NCBI GenBank assembly: GCA_021292165.1
Contig: CM037878.1
Location: forward strand, 6,388,804-6,452,803
DNA length: 64,000 nucleotides
DNA from: Shinisaurus crocodilurus
Taxonomy: Eukaryota; Chordata; Lepidosauria; Squamata; Shinisauridae
Direction: 5' to 3'
Shown: positions 22,350 to 33,858 of the stretch, in pieces
How positions within the stretch are numbered: the first letter of the stretch is position 1
Layout: each line of letters starts with the position of its first letter
Position numbers and translations under genes: made by a program
The notes under the pieces: model-generated
Databases searched by the model: none
Told to the model about the DNA's origin: nothing
The model's input: only the letters and a program-made list of their open reading frames with translations

Positions 22350-23129
22350 CTGGGGAAGCCCAGGTGGGCCAGATTTTGGCCTGCAGCTCAACCCCCCGTC
22401 TTCCACTCCAGGCTGGTTTCTTCCAGGTGGTTTTTCACATACAAATGCTGCTGGTGTTCCTGGGGGAACACCAGCAGCTGTCAGGCGGTGCTCAAATGGG
22501 GGCACTTCTTGTGTGGACCAACGCCAGCACACGGGGGCATCAACATGGCCCCCTCGGCTTCTGAGGTTGCTGTGGCACCTTCGCCCATGCCTTCCTTTGC
22601 AGCTGCCAGGGACATGGAAACTGGAGGCTCAGCTTTGGCAAACTTACCTGCGGCAAATGCACCATTAGGTCTGGCCTTCCACATTCTTGCTTTATTTATT
22701 TGAACCCAAATAATGCAGCGCAGCATTATGAGAGAGCCAGTAGGGAGCAAGCAAGTGGAGAATGTCTCTAAGCTGGCCCAGGCAGGGGAAACAGGTTTGC
22801 AGCTGGGCAGCGGTCCCCGATCCAGCCATGCTGGTGGCCTGACGCTTGCCCTGAGCCCCAGCGCCTGGAGGCTTGGCCTGCGACCTGCCACTTTAATTCC
22901 CCACAGTGCCCTGCAGCAACGCTTCCTCGGAGCATTGTGGGAAATTAAAAGGGCAGCCCCCAGCCGCCCAGCATTCCTGCCACCACGTAAACTCACATGG
23001 GGATGATGTAGAAAGGGACCCACCAGAGTGCATTTTGCTGGGGGACCCCTGAAACCTGGCAGATGTACCAGCTGCACCTGTTTCTGGAGCAAGTGCGCCA
23101 GGCTACCGCTACACATGCTTTTTAGTGAC
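22350..23129. other. No gene recognised; short hairpin at 22446-22477
   Basis: GCTGCTGGTGTTCC and GGAACACCAGCAGC form a perfect stem around a four-base loop. The minus-strand frame 22481-23158 (225 codons) is longer than chance neighbours, but shows no domain I recognise. Confidence 0.4.
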
Positions 23130-23690
23130 ATGATCAAGGCAAGATTACTGCAACACACTCAATGTAGGGCTGCCTCTAAAGACTGTTTGGAATCCTCAGC
23201 TGGTACAAAATCCAGTGACTGATGTTTTGCTCAGTGCATTATTATTTTTTTAGAGCATGCAACTCTTCTGTTATATTTTTTGGTCCATTTTCTGGGCAAA
23301 ATTCAAAGTGCTGGTTAACCTTTAAAGCCAACCAGGGTACCTGAAGGGCCATCTCCTCCCATAGGGTTCTGCCACTGCATTTCGCTCAGCTAGGGATACT
23401 CATCTATGGGTCTGACCAGCTTCTCAGGTACAGTTGGTAGGAACATGCAAGAATGGCCTTTTCTGCTGTGTCGCCCAGCCCGTGGAACTCCCTGCCTTCA
23501 GAGACGGGTTTAAACGGCCAATCTCTGATGGTGTTCCACCACCACCTAAAAATATTTTTTTTGTTTCCGCAGGCTTTTGACCTGTTTCCTGTTTGATCTT
23601 ATTTTGCTTGACCTCTCCTTGTTTTATTTGCTCAAAACATTTTTATCCTGTTTTTCCTCAGCAATCCAGTAAAGCAATAAAAGACCACTT
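23130..23690 (+). mobile_element. Old L2-like LINE relic
   Basis: Degraded coding pieces in order: GGCTGCCTCTAAAGACTGTT (GLPLKTV), CAAAATTCAAAGTGCTGGTT (KFKVLV), then ATGGCCTTTTCTGCTG (AFSA) and CCGTGGAACTCCCTGCC (WNSLP). Frameshifts and stops show it is old. Confidence 0.7.
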
Positions 23691-24106
23691 TTAAAAACTG
23701 CATGTCTTTTGCTTTTATGCATGTTTTATGCATGTTTTATTGATCTGGCTGTTGTTGTTTTTTTCCTGGTGTGTGTGTGTTTTTAATTTGCTAGATGTCT
23801 TTAATTTCTGGAGATGTTGCCCACCCCTAGACTAAGCAATTCATCTCGGGTCCCTTGCAATATTGTGACACTCAGTTATTACAGTTGGACCAAAGCAAGG
23901 GCAGACGGCTGGTTCTGCAGTGATGTCAGAAAATGGCCCAGCAAACGTTCCATGGGTTACAAATGAAATACATGGCCAAAGTGAGCTGGCTGGCAAAAGC
24001 GTTTTGGACAGGACTGGCACGGCTGTGTTTTGGCCAGGCAGCTGGCCCGACGTTCCATTGAAGCGTTCCTCTTTCCAGACATATGTGACCCTGAAGCGTG
24101 TCAGGC

Positions 24107-24165
24107 AGCCTTCACCAACCGAGTGCCCTGCAGATGTGTTGGGCTACAACTCCCCAAAAAACCCA
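24107..24165. mobile_element. Partial MITE
   Basis: CAGCCTTCACCAACCGAGTG then CCCTGCAGATGTGTTGGGCT is the left arm of the MITE family at 9683. Confidence 0.55.
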
Positions 24166-24196
24166 CAGCCCGCTGATGTAAAGTGATAACAGACTA

Positions 24197-24302
24197 AGGG
24201 TGCAATCCTATAAATGTTTAGACAGAAAAAAGTTTTACAATTCCCAGCTGGGACTTGTAGGACTTTTTTCCTGTCTAAACATGCATAGGATGGCACTCTT
24301 AA
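24197..24302. mobile_element. Palindromic MITE of about 105 bp
   Basis: AGGGTGCAATCCTATAAATG then TTTAGACAG on the left pairs with CTGTCTAAACATGCATAGGA on the right; the arms meet near GGGACTTGTAGG. Half of the same sequence recurs at 61668. Confidence 0.8.
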
Positions 24303-24401
24303 GGTTACAAAAGGAGAAAGCATATTATTGCATACTTTGCGCTGGCAATCCATTCTGGTTCAGTTGGCTCTGGGGGTGGTTGGGTGAGGAAGAGGCAACT
24401 A

Positions 24402-24651
24402 CAGTAATACCTTGGATTGCAAGTAACTTGGTTTGAGAGTGTTTTGCAAGACAAGCACATTTTTAAATATTTATTTTTTAAAAATTGACTTGATATACAA
24501 GCGACGTCTTGCAATACAAGTACTGTAGTACGGCTTAAATTAAAAATCTCTGTACAAATTTTTTTGGGGGGATTTCGTTTTGATATAAGAGTGTTTTGGA
24601 TTACAAGCACGTTTCCGGAACGAATTATGCTCTCGATCCAAGGCATGACTG
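24402..24651. mobile_element. Tigger-like (Tc1/mariner group) MITE
   Basis: The ends CAGTAATACCTTGG and CCAAGGCATGACTG are inverted with two mismatches and flanked by TA on both sides (24400-24401 and 24652-24653). A second copy lies at 58449. It is 250 bp with no transposase. Confidence 0.88.
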
Positions 24652-24890
24652 TACAGGGATCTGGGCTTAAAGAAGACAAGAGAATAACAACACCCAGTAG
24701 AACAATAACACCTAGCATATTACTAGCACTTTCTGAGGCTCCACGTTAGGATCAGAGCCCACAGCGAGTCTCAAACTGATGGCCTGAAGGATGCGAGATG
24801 GGGATTTATTCTGTGCGCCACCACCCAGCTCTGGCCAGAGGGGAAAACTGCAACGCTCCTTAGGCTAGAACAGGTGAGGTGGTTTATTCA

Positions 24891-25053
24891 TAGATTCATA
24901 GATCATGGAAGGGGCCTGCAAGGCCATCCAGTCCAACCCCCTGCTCAATGCAGGAAACTAGAGGAGGGGGTCTCCCATCCAAGGAATAACCAGGCCTGAC
25001 CCTGCTTAGCTTTCCACACTCAGACAAGCTGAGCCAGCGTGAGCCACAGGCCT
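24891..25053 (-). mobile_element. 5S rRNA-derived SINE with CR1 tail (copy 3)
   Basis: The minus strand contains GGAAAGCTAAGCAGGGTCAG, a CTTGGATGGGAGACC block and the CR1-type tail. It lacks the word AGAGTT in the tail, so it is slightly deleted. Confidence 0.87.
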
Positions 25054-25325
25054 GACACAGATGCACCCCCCAAAAGATGTTCCGATTCAAGTCTGCTCAG
25101 TGGTTTCAATAGCCAGGGGATACCTGGTCTGTATTGGCTACAACCCACATTTACCCTGCTAGACACACAGACCCATGGAACTGACTTCTACTAGGGTGAC
25201 CTACTTGTCCACCTCATCGGTACTGCTATGGGGCTGGGCCGGCTGTCAATCAGGGTCCCTTCCAGCCCTGGGGCTCTGGACTGTAAGAGTGGGATCTGCC
25301 AAAGGGGTTGGACCAGGAGGAGTGC

Positions 25326-25592
25326 AGGCAGGGCCAGCCCAAGACATTTTGCTGCCAGAGCCGAAAGACAGGATGGCGTCCCGACCCGCTGCACCTACAA
25401 AAGCTGACTGGACTGCTAGCTGAGTCTTTCTTCAACAGCGTCCTCCACCGTACCTGAAGGCAGCAGACTAGCTTAGGGGGCACAAGGCAGGCTGCATGGC
25501 CCACAGGTCTCTCCTCCAATAGCTTGCTGCCACCTCCCAGAATCTGCCGCCTGAGGCAACTGCCTCACTCTGCCTAATGGCAGGGCCGGCTC
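25326..25592. mobile_element. Probable hAT element
   Basis: The left end CAGGGCCAGCCCAAGACATT and the right end GGCAGGGCCGGCTCTG are inverted in the CAGRGCCRGCCC part. The interior includes GCCGCCTGAGGCAACTGCCT. The 8-bp flanks match only in part. Confidence 0.55.
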
Positions 25593-25729
25593 TGAGTAAT
25601 GGAGATTCTCCTCATGCTCTTGGCAGAATGGTCAAGTACCTTCCCTTTGTTCGGGAGAATATCTTTAACAAAGGCTGCCCTGCTGAGAAATCTAATGTGG
25701 GAGCAGCAGTGAACTTTGAGCATTTTAAA

Positions 25730-25987
25730 AAATATATTATTATTATTTTATTATTACATTCATATCCCGCCTTTTTTCCTCTTGTGAGGAACCCAAGGCG
25801 GCTTACATAGTCCTCCTCCTCCTCCTCCTCTCCATTTTATCTTCACAACAACCCTGTGAGGTAGGTGAGGCTGAGAGTCAGTGACTGGCCCAAAGTCACC
25901 CAGTGAGCTTCATGGCCGAGCGGGGACTAGAACCCGGGTCTCCCCAGTCCCTGTCCAGCACTCTCACCACTAGGCCACACTGGCTCC
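25730..25987 (-). mobile_element. MIR-like SINE
   Basis: Full-length on the minus strand: GGAGCCAGTGTGGCCTAGTG head, B box GGTTCTAGTCC, (GGA)n block and the L2-like tail with ATAATA repeats. Confidence 0.9.
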
Positions 25988-26215
25988 TGAAATGAAATTA
26001 CTATACAATGAAGAACCAACCTGGCTCTGTTAAACTGTGAACCTCCACCTATGCTCAACAAGTATCTTCGTAAATAAAACACAAATGTTAGAAAATCCCA
26101 TAAGCCTCCTGTGACCTCCTTCCAAAGGAAATTGAACCCAGAGTAGGCACTGACTCACCTGAAACCTCCCACCACTTGAAGAATTCGGGTGTGCATCACA
26201 GTCTTGCCTGCTCTG

Positions 26216-26360
26216 ACTGGCAACAGCCCTCTAGTATCTCAGGCAGAGAGAGATGCTTCCCCGCTGGCCAACCTGGGGCCCTTCACAGGAGGTACTGGGA
26301 ATCAAAGCTGGGACCTTCCGGATGCAAAACGTGTGCTCTAACTCTGAGCCCTGGTCAATA
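26216..26360 (-). mobile_element. tRNA-derived squamate SINE fragment
   Basis: The minus strand has AGCACACGTTTTGCATCCGG, a diverged B-box region and CCCAGTACCTCCTGTGAAGG. It resembles the head of the copy at 17795. Confidence 0.55.
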
Positions 26361-26938
26361 AGCTCATCATCTCTTATAGATGCATTTTCAAGGCCTCCCT
26401 ACAACTTTTCAGATTTTTTTTTTAAAACTCCCCCAAAAGATAGCAGCATACTTCCAATACCTGTATGCAAACTGACATGATTTAACCTGATCCATATCCA
26501 ACATTGGAAAGGAGGAGATCATGGAATGCTTTTAAAGAGCGCACGGTGCTTATAAACAGTGCTTCTGAACAGCACACTGCATGCGGAACTCACTCTGGGA
26601 AGAAAAATGTTAAACAGATTAAGAGAAGTGTGCCCCAGAAAGGGGGGGACGGGACGGGACATGAGCAGGATAAAAGCAAAAGCAGAAATATTCTCCTTTA
26701 ATTGATAGAGTGTTAAACTTTCCCATGCAAACTGCTTGTCATTCTTGGCCAAGCAGCATCCCACTGACTCATGGGGGGGCCTAAGAAGCTGCTGGCTTGC
26801 AGAGCTGCCCCTGGGGCAGAAACGTCCACAGCAAGGTCCAGCCAAGTCAGCGTTTTGCCATACTCACGGTGGTCTTCTCCCTGCCACACACCTTTTGGGG
26901 ACACATGATCTTGCACACCCAGTTCTTCACTCAAGCAG

Positions 26939-27417
26939 ACGAGAGCCAGTGTGGCGTAGTGGTGAGAGTGTTTATCTTATCTTATTTATTTTTCATTATA
27001 TTTATACCCCACCTTTTTTCCTGCAAGGAACCCAAGGCGGCTTACATAATCCTCCTCCTCTCCATTTTATCCTCACAACAACCCTGAGGGGTAGGTCAGG
27101 CTGAGAGTCAGTGCCTGGCCCAAAGTCACCCAGTGAGTTTCATGGCCGAGCGGGGACTAGACCCCGGATCTCCCGAGTCCCAGTCCCAACACTCTCATCA
27201 CTACGCCACGCTGGCTCTCAGTGTTGAACTGGGACTCAGGCAATCCGGGTTCTCGCCATGAAGCTCACTGGGCGACTTTGGGCCAGTCGCTGACTCTCAG
27301 CCTAACCTACCTCACAGGGTCGCTGTGAGGATCAAACAGGGAGGGGGAAGAGGCTTATGTAAGTCGTCTTGGGTTCCTTGCAGGTAAAATGGCGGGATAC
27401 AAATACAATAATAATAA
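26939..27417 (+). mobile_element. MIR-like SINE interrupted by an opposite-strand SINE
   Basis: The head GAGAGCCAGTGTGGCGTAGT (26939-26970) is separated from its body, which resumes at about 27219 with GTTGAACTGGGACTCAGGCA and runs to the AATACAATAATAATAA tail. The piece between is another copy of the same SINE on the minus strand. Confidence 0.9.
26971..27218 (-). mobile_element. MIR-like SINE inserted in another copy
   Basis: A full-length minus-strand copy with an AGAGCCAGCGTGGCGTAGTG head and the tail at the left. AGTGTT occurs on both sides and is the likely target duplication. Confidence 0.9.
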
Positions 27418-27470
27418 GGCCAACTAAAAACTGCAGCGGTGCCACGATGCCTGGACAGACAGCATCAGGC

Positions 27471-28143
27471 CAGGGCCAGATTAAGAGCATTATGGGCCTG
27501 GTGCTGAGGATTTTGGTGGGCCTTTTTATGGAAATAAATAAAATGAAGACGCAATTTTATATTAAAACAAATTAAATATTTTAATTACCATTAAAGTGCC
27601 AAAACTCAAAAACTCCTGCAGCTCATCAGTAAGGGTCTTCCCAATTTCCCCCAAATTTATTTATTAAAAAAGAAAAAGCAGCCACAACAAAAAGCCAGGA
27701 AGCTTTGCTTGACCAAGAATAATTGTGTTGTTCTTGTTGCTTTGTTTTTGTTTTTTTTGTTAAACTAGCATTTGAACAATTGAGCTGCGAATCAGAAAGA
27801 TCTTTTGCTCGAGGCTGGAGAGAGAGGTCCCTTCTAAATCTGAATATTACAGACCCTAGCAAGCCCCCCATGTGCTTCAAAGAAATGTAGTAACAGTGAT
27901 TGAAATGCAAAAACCTACTGAAATGCTAATTTGAGAACAACAGTTCTTGCTAGGTCTTGCCTCAAGCCTGTAATGCAGATGTGCTTAGAACACCTTTCTA
28001 ATCTTGAAAAAATCATTAATTATGCTGAATGATAACGATCAGAGCTAACTCAAATCGTGCCGCGGGTCCCTATATTGTGGGCCTCTTTTCTGTTATGGGC
28101 CTGGAGCTGCCGCTCCAATCGCCCCTATGTTAATCCGGCCCTG
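27471..28143. mobile_element. Non-autonomous hAT element with AT-rich interior
   Basis: It shares its left end (CAGGGCCAGATTAAGAGCAT) and right end (GCTCCAATCGCCCCTATGTT then AATCCGGCCCTG) with 6440-7088 and 63193-63648. The interior is unrelated and AT-rich. CATCAGGC on the left and GATCAGGC (one base further) on the right are a near-match target duplication. The interior has no recognisable transposase. Confidence 0.85.
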
Positions 28144-28587
28144 CGATCAGGCCAAGCGCTGCGGTACCACTGCAGAACAGGGTGCCTGATCTGGGTGTGC
28201 GACTGTCCAGAGACGGCGTGCATGATGCAGAGGTTGGGAGAGGGAGAGAGAAAAAGGGAAGCACGCCACTTTTGCAGGGATGTCGCGGACACAGTTACCT
28301 CGAAAGATTTCCCTCAGCAGCCCTCTAATTTTCAAAAGCACAGGGTGAAACTGCCCACACTGCAGCCGCGTCACTGAATGTGGGCGCTGGGCGAGTCCCC
28401 TCTCCTTCCAAATCCGCAGGATCTTATAAAGGGACCCCGATTAATGAGAAGCACAGCTAATCCCACAGTACAGCGACGCCTGGGGAACAGACCCACAGGG
28501 GCTGGGTGGCGTAGCTTTCAGGAAACAGAAATGCAGACCAGAAATGCTGTTCTTAGAACTGGGGAGGTGAGAGCAAACTGGCAACAA
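28144..28587. other. No gene recognised
   Basis: Unassigned sequence between a hAT and a 5S-derived SINE. Confidence 0.4.
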
Positions 28588-28735
28588 AACAGAAAGCTAA
28601 GCAGGGTCAGGCCTGGTTATTACTTGGATGGGAGACCCCCTCCTCTAGTTTCCTGCATTGAGCAGGGGGTTGGACTCGATAGCCTTGTAGGCTCCTTCCA
28701 ACTCTACGATCTATGAGATCTATGAGAAGCTGCCA
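28588..28735 (+). mobile_element. 5S rRNA-derived SINE with CR1 tail (copy 4, 5'-truncated)
   Basis: Starts at GAAAGCTAAGCAGGGTCAGG, so the first half of the 5S part is missing. It retains TTACTTGGATGGGAGACC and the whole CR1-type tail ending in ATCTATGAG units. Confidence 0.87.
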
Positions 28736-29756
28736 TCACCGTTCAGGACAGAGGGGCACAGAGGGGCAAAGAAGCGTGTTCACTTTTCTCCTGCAGAGCG
28801 TTCTGCCTTCCTAAACAACCGGCCTTGTATGTTTGGGCCAATTCTCACAGATATTATGAGCTTTTCACTATAGCCGAGCATTTCCTGCTCTAAACCATAA
28901 CTCGGGGTGCTTCACATCATCGTGACAGGCTATTGTTGTTCATCAGTGCCTCATCCATACTGCAAAGCCAGAACTCGTTCCCGTACATGCCCATCCCCGA
29001 CATTCATCTGAGCATACCTTTGCAATCCTGATGCTTCTCTGCAACAGACGGACAAAGCAACCCTATGCAATGCCTACTCAGATGTAAGTTCCACTGAGTT
29101 CAGTGAGACTTACTGCCAGGTAAATGTGTACAGGGTTGCAGCCTACAGGACTTTGGCTTCTGGAGCAGAAGCAGTCTCAGATATTCGTGATACGCAGGAA
29201 GGCCCTGGAATATTTTTTCTTTCTCAACTATTGCCATGCCAAGCAGCCAGTGGGCTTTCTCATGCGGCCAGCCTTGGCAGCAAGCAAGCAAGCAGAGAAA
29301 AGGTCAGCGCAAGGAAGGGTAAGGAAGTACATTCCACACACAGTCCGTTCCCCTCTGGAAATCCCAGTCCTCTCTCCTAGAAGGCAAAGAAAGCAGAAGG
29401 GCAGACAACCAGTGCCGCCCCCCCCCCCCCCGTAACTGTTCAGGATACAGAACAGGAAGTCTGACCTAATCTCATTTCCTTTACAGCTTTGCAGAAGTTA
29501 AACCCCGGGTCGAGATGCAGCTTGGCTCCCCAGTGCGATGCCGGGTGTTTAGCTGCAGGTCGGTTACAGGGAAAATAAAGTCAAAATCCCTTTCTCTGCA
29601 AAGGGATCATCTCCAAAAGAGGGAGAGGCGTTAGTTATGTTAATAAAGGAAATGAGATGATCCCAGTGCAAACGCTGGGTTTTGTCGGCGGTCCAGGCCG
29701 GGACCATGTTGCTCTATGGCCTTTTTTGCAAGAGATGTTTGGCCACCGTCTTCGGC
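28736..29756. other. No gene; short MITE-like piece at 29049-29147
   Basis: ACTCAGATGTAAGTTCCACT and its inverted partner AGTGAGACTTACTGCCAGGT resemble a common short squamate MITE, also present at about 44829 and 46555. A poly-C run lies at 29418-29431. Confidence 0.5.
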
Positions 29757-30066
29757 GGCTTTTACAAAAGGCTTACACAAGTTCATGGAGGCGAACAGCT
29801 TTATCAGCCGCTATTCACCATCAGCGCTGAATAGAACCTCTCTGCTCAGAAGAAGACCAGAACAGGGAGGGATGCTAAGGCAGCCACCCACAACCTGGTT
29901 CCCTCCAAATGAGTTGGATAACGACTCCCAGCATTCCCAGCAAGCGTGGCCATGTTGCGGTCCAACCAAAACTACGCGCTGTGTGAAGAAGTTCTTCCTT
30001 TGATCTGTCCTGAATCTCCCACCAATCAGCTTCATGGAATGACCCCTTTGAGTTCTAGTATTATGA
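29757..30066. mobile_element. Two CR1 fragments in opposite orientation
   Basis: The plus strand at 29757-29900 has a degraded FTKGLHKFMEANS block. The minus strand at about 29974-30066 has the MKLIGGRFRTDQRKNFF block. The two pieces face each other with a MITE-like CCCTCCAAATGAGTTGGATA segment between them, suggesting rearrangement. Confidence 0.65.
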
Positions 30067-30653
30067 GTAAGGATGTGAAGGCCCAGAAAACCCCCCAGAA
30101 AAATTCAGAAGCAAAACAGTTTCCCCCCCATTTTTTTCCCCCAAGGACCGTTTTTGTTCCCCCCCCCCCAAAAAAAAACTGGAAAAATTGAACAGCTTTG
30201 GATTATGAAATATTTTCTTTTAGAATTTGAGACAAGGTGTTTACATATAGTTGCCCAGCCTTTACTCCCCACAAAATAATTTCTAGAAATTATGTAATAA
30301 GAACACTTTTATAGAAAGACTAGAGATGTAAAATGTCTGGAAATAATGAAGTCATGGGGGGGGGAGATTTTTTAATCCTCTGTGTAAGATTCCCAGCATA
30401 ATTATTTCTTCCATTCCTTATTAAAATTACTGATCTTATGTATCTTGTACTGAAAGACATTTAGGGATGCTCCAAGTCATGCTCAGTTTCCCAACGTGTG
30501 TAGAGATGTAAAATTTCTATAAATTTTGAAGCCATGGAACAAAAGCCATTTTTTCCCCATTGGGGCTGGGGGGGAGAACAGAGATTTTGGGAAAATTGAA
30601 AAATATGCAATACTGGGGGAGGGAGTTAGTGCTTTTTACAGATCTACAGTCAC
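30067..30653. other. No gene; two related AT-rich segments
   Basis: TAGAGATGTAAAATGTCTGG (30322) and TAGAGATGTAAAATTTCTAT (30501) begin two similar segments of about 50 bp, possibly old hAT ends. Poly-C and poly-A runs are present near 30160. Confidence 0.4.
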
Positions 30654-31440
30654 TTCATAGAATCATAGAACAGTACAGTTGGAAGGGGCCTATAAGGCCA
30701 TTGAGGCCGGCCCCCTGCTCAATGAAGGAACCCAAGTCAAAGCATCCCTGACAGATGGCCGTCCAGCTGCACCTTGAATGCCTCCAGAGTGGGAGAGCCC
30801 ACCACCTCCCTAGGTCGTTGGTTCCATTGCCGTATTGCTCTAACAGTCAGGAAGTTTTTCCTGATGTCCAGGCGGAATCTGGCTTCCTGTAACTTGAGCG
30901 CATCATTCCGTGTCCTGCAACCTGGGATGATGGAGAAGAGATCCTGTGTGACACCCTTTCAAGTTCTGGAAGAGTGCTATTGAATCTCCCCTCAGTCTTC
31001 TCTTCTGAATGCTACACATGCCCAGTTTCATAGATTTCATAGATCATAGAGTTGGAAGGAGCCTACAAGGCTATCGAGTCCAATCCCCTGCTCAATGCAG
31101 GAAACTAGAGGAGGGGTCTCCCATCCAAGTAATCACCAGGGTTGACCCTGCTTAGCTTTCCACGCTCAGACAAGCTGAGCCAGCGTAAGCCACAGGCCTC
31201 ATAGGGCCTTGTTTCTAGTCCCCTGATCATCTTTGTTGCCCTCCTCTGAACCCTCTCCAGTTTGTCTACATCCTTCTTAAAGTGTGGTGCCCAGACCTGG
31301 ACACACTACTCAAAATAAGACCTAATCACTGCTGCTGAGTAGAGAGGAACTAGTACTTCATGCAATTTGGAACAGCCACATCACATTGCTGGCTCATATT
31401 CAGCTTGTGATCACATATTTTAGGTTCCTATTTAATGTCT
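30654..31440 (-). mobile_element. CR1 LINE split by a 5S-derived SINE
   Basis: The left part (30654-31027) is the CR1 terminus (ATTCTATG units at the left) plus the ORF2 C-terminus. The right part (about 31200-31440) continues with AGGGCCTTGTTTCTAGTCCC and ACCCTCTCCAGTTTGTCTAC, typical upstream CR1 ORF2 sequence read on the minus strand. Confidence 0.88.
31028..31199 (-). mobile_element. 5S rRNA-derived SINE with CR1 tail (copy 5), inside CR1
   Basis: Complete minus-strand copy: 5S part (GAAAGCTAAGCAGGGTCAAC, TTACTTGGATGGGAGACC) and CR1-type tail. TCATAG lies at both borders and may be the target duplication. Confidence 0.88.
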
Positions 31441-32193
31441 GACCAGCAGGAACATCAGCAAGGAGTCCCTGAAACATCTGAATCATCCTAGAGAAGCAGC
31501 AGGAAGAACGGGAGGCAGAGAAGACTGGTGTAGTGTACAGCATCTGTTCCTATTTGTAAGGAAGTTTAGGGAAATTCCTAAACCTGTTCCTGTTTGTGGG
31601 GTGGAGCTTAGGGAAATCCGATCTGTAGGAAAAGCTATTGAGATTTTATTCAGCTGGGAATGACTCAGTTTAGGAATGGTAAGCAACCATATTTAATTTA
31701 AGAACTTTTAAGCAATCTCAAGGTATTATTTGAAGAGTAATATTTTATTCATTTTGTAAATAATTTTCATTAACAAACATCTTACTTTCTGTTCATTTTG
31801 AAAGTGGTCTCTAGCAGTACTGTCAATCCCATGCCTAAACCATAGGAACCAGACTACTGAGTTTCTTTTAGGTAGAGAGGGTTTATTCTAGTGGCAGCAG
31901 TTAAAAGGTTTTTTATAGCTGAAGAAAGCATTCCCTAGTGATGAGGTCTAATTGAGAACTTTATTAAACACTATGGTGGTGAGTTTATAGACCCAAGCCT
32001 CAAAGTTAATTTTTTTTGAAAAATTGGATCTGGTGACAGTGGCAGGATAACTTAAAGTGTTGTTGTTTTTCCGCACATGTAGGTTTTAGATTAGAACTAC
32101 ATGGATGGACTGCGACAGCATCTAACCAGAAAAAAAACCCCAGAAACACAGGCCACTAAAGAACAAAACTCAAACTGCCAAAAACACACATGT
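31441..32193. other. No gene recognised
   Basis: AT-rich sequence without identifiable elements. Confidence 0.4.
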
Positions 32194-32540
32194 TCATAGA
32201 ATCATAGAATCATAGAAAAGTAGAGTTGGAAGGGGCCTACAAGGCCATCGAGTCCAACCCCCTGCTCAATGCAGGAATCCAGGTCAAAGCATCCCCGACA
32301 GATGTCTGTCCAGCCGCACCTTGAATGCCTCCAGAGTGGGAGAGCCCACCACCTCCCTAGGTAGTTGATTCCATTGTCTTATTGCTCTGACAGTCAGGAA
32401 ATTTTTCCTGATGTTTAGGTGGAATCTAGGTTCCTGTAACTTGAGCCCATTATTCCGTGTCCTGCAAACTGGGATGACCGAGAAGAGATCTTTGCCCTCC
32501 TCCGTGTGACATCCCTTCAAATACTGTTCTTCCACATTAT
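32194..32540 (-). mobile_element. CR1 LINE 3' end
   Basis: The minus-strand frame reads EEGKDLFSVIPVCRTRNNGL, FHLNIRKNFLTVRAIRQWNQ then LPREVVGSPTLEAFKVRLD. It is uninterrupted over this stretch, and the terminus has ATTCTATG units. Confidence 0.9.
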
Positions 32541-32960
32541 AATAGTCTGTGACCTGAAAGGCTGCCTTCTCCCATACGATCCTGCCCAGGTCTTAAGAAC
32601 GTCCGGAGAGGAACCTCTTTCGAGACAGAAGCCTTCAGGCGCATTTGGTGGCAACCTGAGAAAGGGCCTTCTCAGTGGCTGCTTCTCTAGGCTGGAACTC
32701 CCTGACGAGGGAAGCTAGATTGCCGCCCCCCACCTGCTGCCTTTCTGCTGGCGGGAAAAGACGTATCTATTCAAGCAGAGCTTTGGTGTGTAAGTGGGTC
32801 TGCTGGGTTGGGTGCCGGTTTGGGTTGGCAGTTATTGTTGTGTTTTTAATTGTGTTTTAATGTATTTGTTTTATAATTGTTTCAATCATGTTTTATTTCT
32901 CTATAATTTTAAGCTGCCTTGACTGCCGTTCTCTTGGCAGAAAGGAAGGGCACAACTCAA
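32541..32960 (+). mobile_element. Old L2-like LINE 3' end
   Basis: Degraded coding (GGGCCTTCTCAGTGGCTGCT then TCTAGGCTGGAACTCCCTGA, i.e. RAFSVAA..LWNSL-like) is followed by a T-rich 3' UTR and GCTGCCTTGACTGCCGTTCT then GGCAGAAAGGAAGGG. Confidence 0.65.
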
Positions 32961-33039
32961 ACAAACGGACCTTTGGTTTGATCCAGTATGGCCGTGTGTA
33001 AGAACACGCCGTACCACAGCCCCAAATGTCATTAGGCCT

Positions 33040-33220
33040 GTTGAACTGTATTCATTAATACTCCCCCTTCTTCCCTCCCCATTCCTTTTTCCTTGTGTGT
33101 CGTGTCTTTTTAGATTGTAAGCCTGCGGGCAGGGACTGTCTTGTTCATTGTTGCAAACCGCCCAGAGAGCTTCGGCTATTGGGCGGTATAAAAATGAAAT
33201 AAATAAATAAATAAATAGAC
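33040..33220 (+). mobile_element. LINE 3' terminus (second L2-like type)
   Basis: TTTTTAGATTGTAAGCCTGC then GGGCAGGGACTGTC, AACCGCCCAGAGAGCTTCGG and GGGCGGTATAAAAATGAAAT with AAATAAATA repeats. The same terminus is at 53582 (minus) and 7371 (minus). Confidence 0.8.
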
Positions 33221-33514
33221 TGTGTGCATTTTATTGTGCTAAGAAACAGGACACACGATATTCCAGCTACTCCTGTGTAGCACTTCAGTTTCAGCTGTAC
33301 CGGAGACACCCCACCACGCCACTGCAGGTACACAGCAATGGACAAGCCCTCTGGCTATTTGCCTGAAGTCTCAACCGGGCCTCAGCAGAGCCAACTGGCG
33401 CCCCTGGTGCCACACAGGGGGAGGGCTGTGCCACTCGTGATCCCACGCAGGAGGGGGACCAGCCTCTCCGGGGAGGAAAAGACAGGAATGACGCCATCTT
33501 TCTCCGGGTTAGAG

Positions 33515-33515
<1 letters not shown>

Positions 33516-33551
<36 letters not shown>

Positions 33552-33858
33552 TTATCAATCGGCCATCTGGCCGGTCACCCGGCCACCCTGGGCGATGTAC
33601 AATTAAAATACAGCAAAACAACACAACAAAACATAACAATTAAAACAATATAAAAAATTCTCATTAAAAACCTAACCCACCCCATATTCCCGCCTGAACA
33701 GCCATGTTTTTAATGCACGGCGGAAGCTCATCACGGAGGGGGCATGGCGAAGGTCACTAGGGAGGGAGTTCCATAATGTGGGGGCCGCCACAGAGAAGGC
33801 CCTCTTCCTAGTCCCCACCAGCCTGGCTGCTCTGGCTGATGGGATAAGGAGAAGGAGA
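33516..33858 (-). mobile_element. L2-like LINE 3' end
   Basis: The minus-strand frame reads LLLIPSARAARLVGTRKRAF, SVAAPTLWNSLPSDLRHAPS and FRREYGVG. The terminus is followed by an (ATA)n tract at 33518-33549. Confidence 0.87.

Noticed and set aside
22481..23158. Minus-strand frame of 225 codons as a gene
   Set aside because: No domain, no splice context, and the 3' part overlaps an L2-like relic; likely chance.
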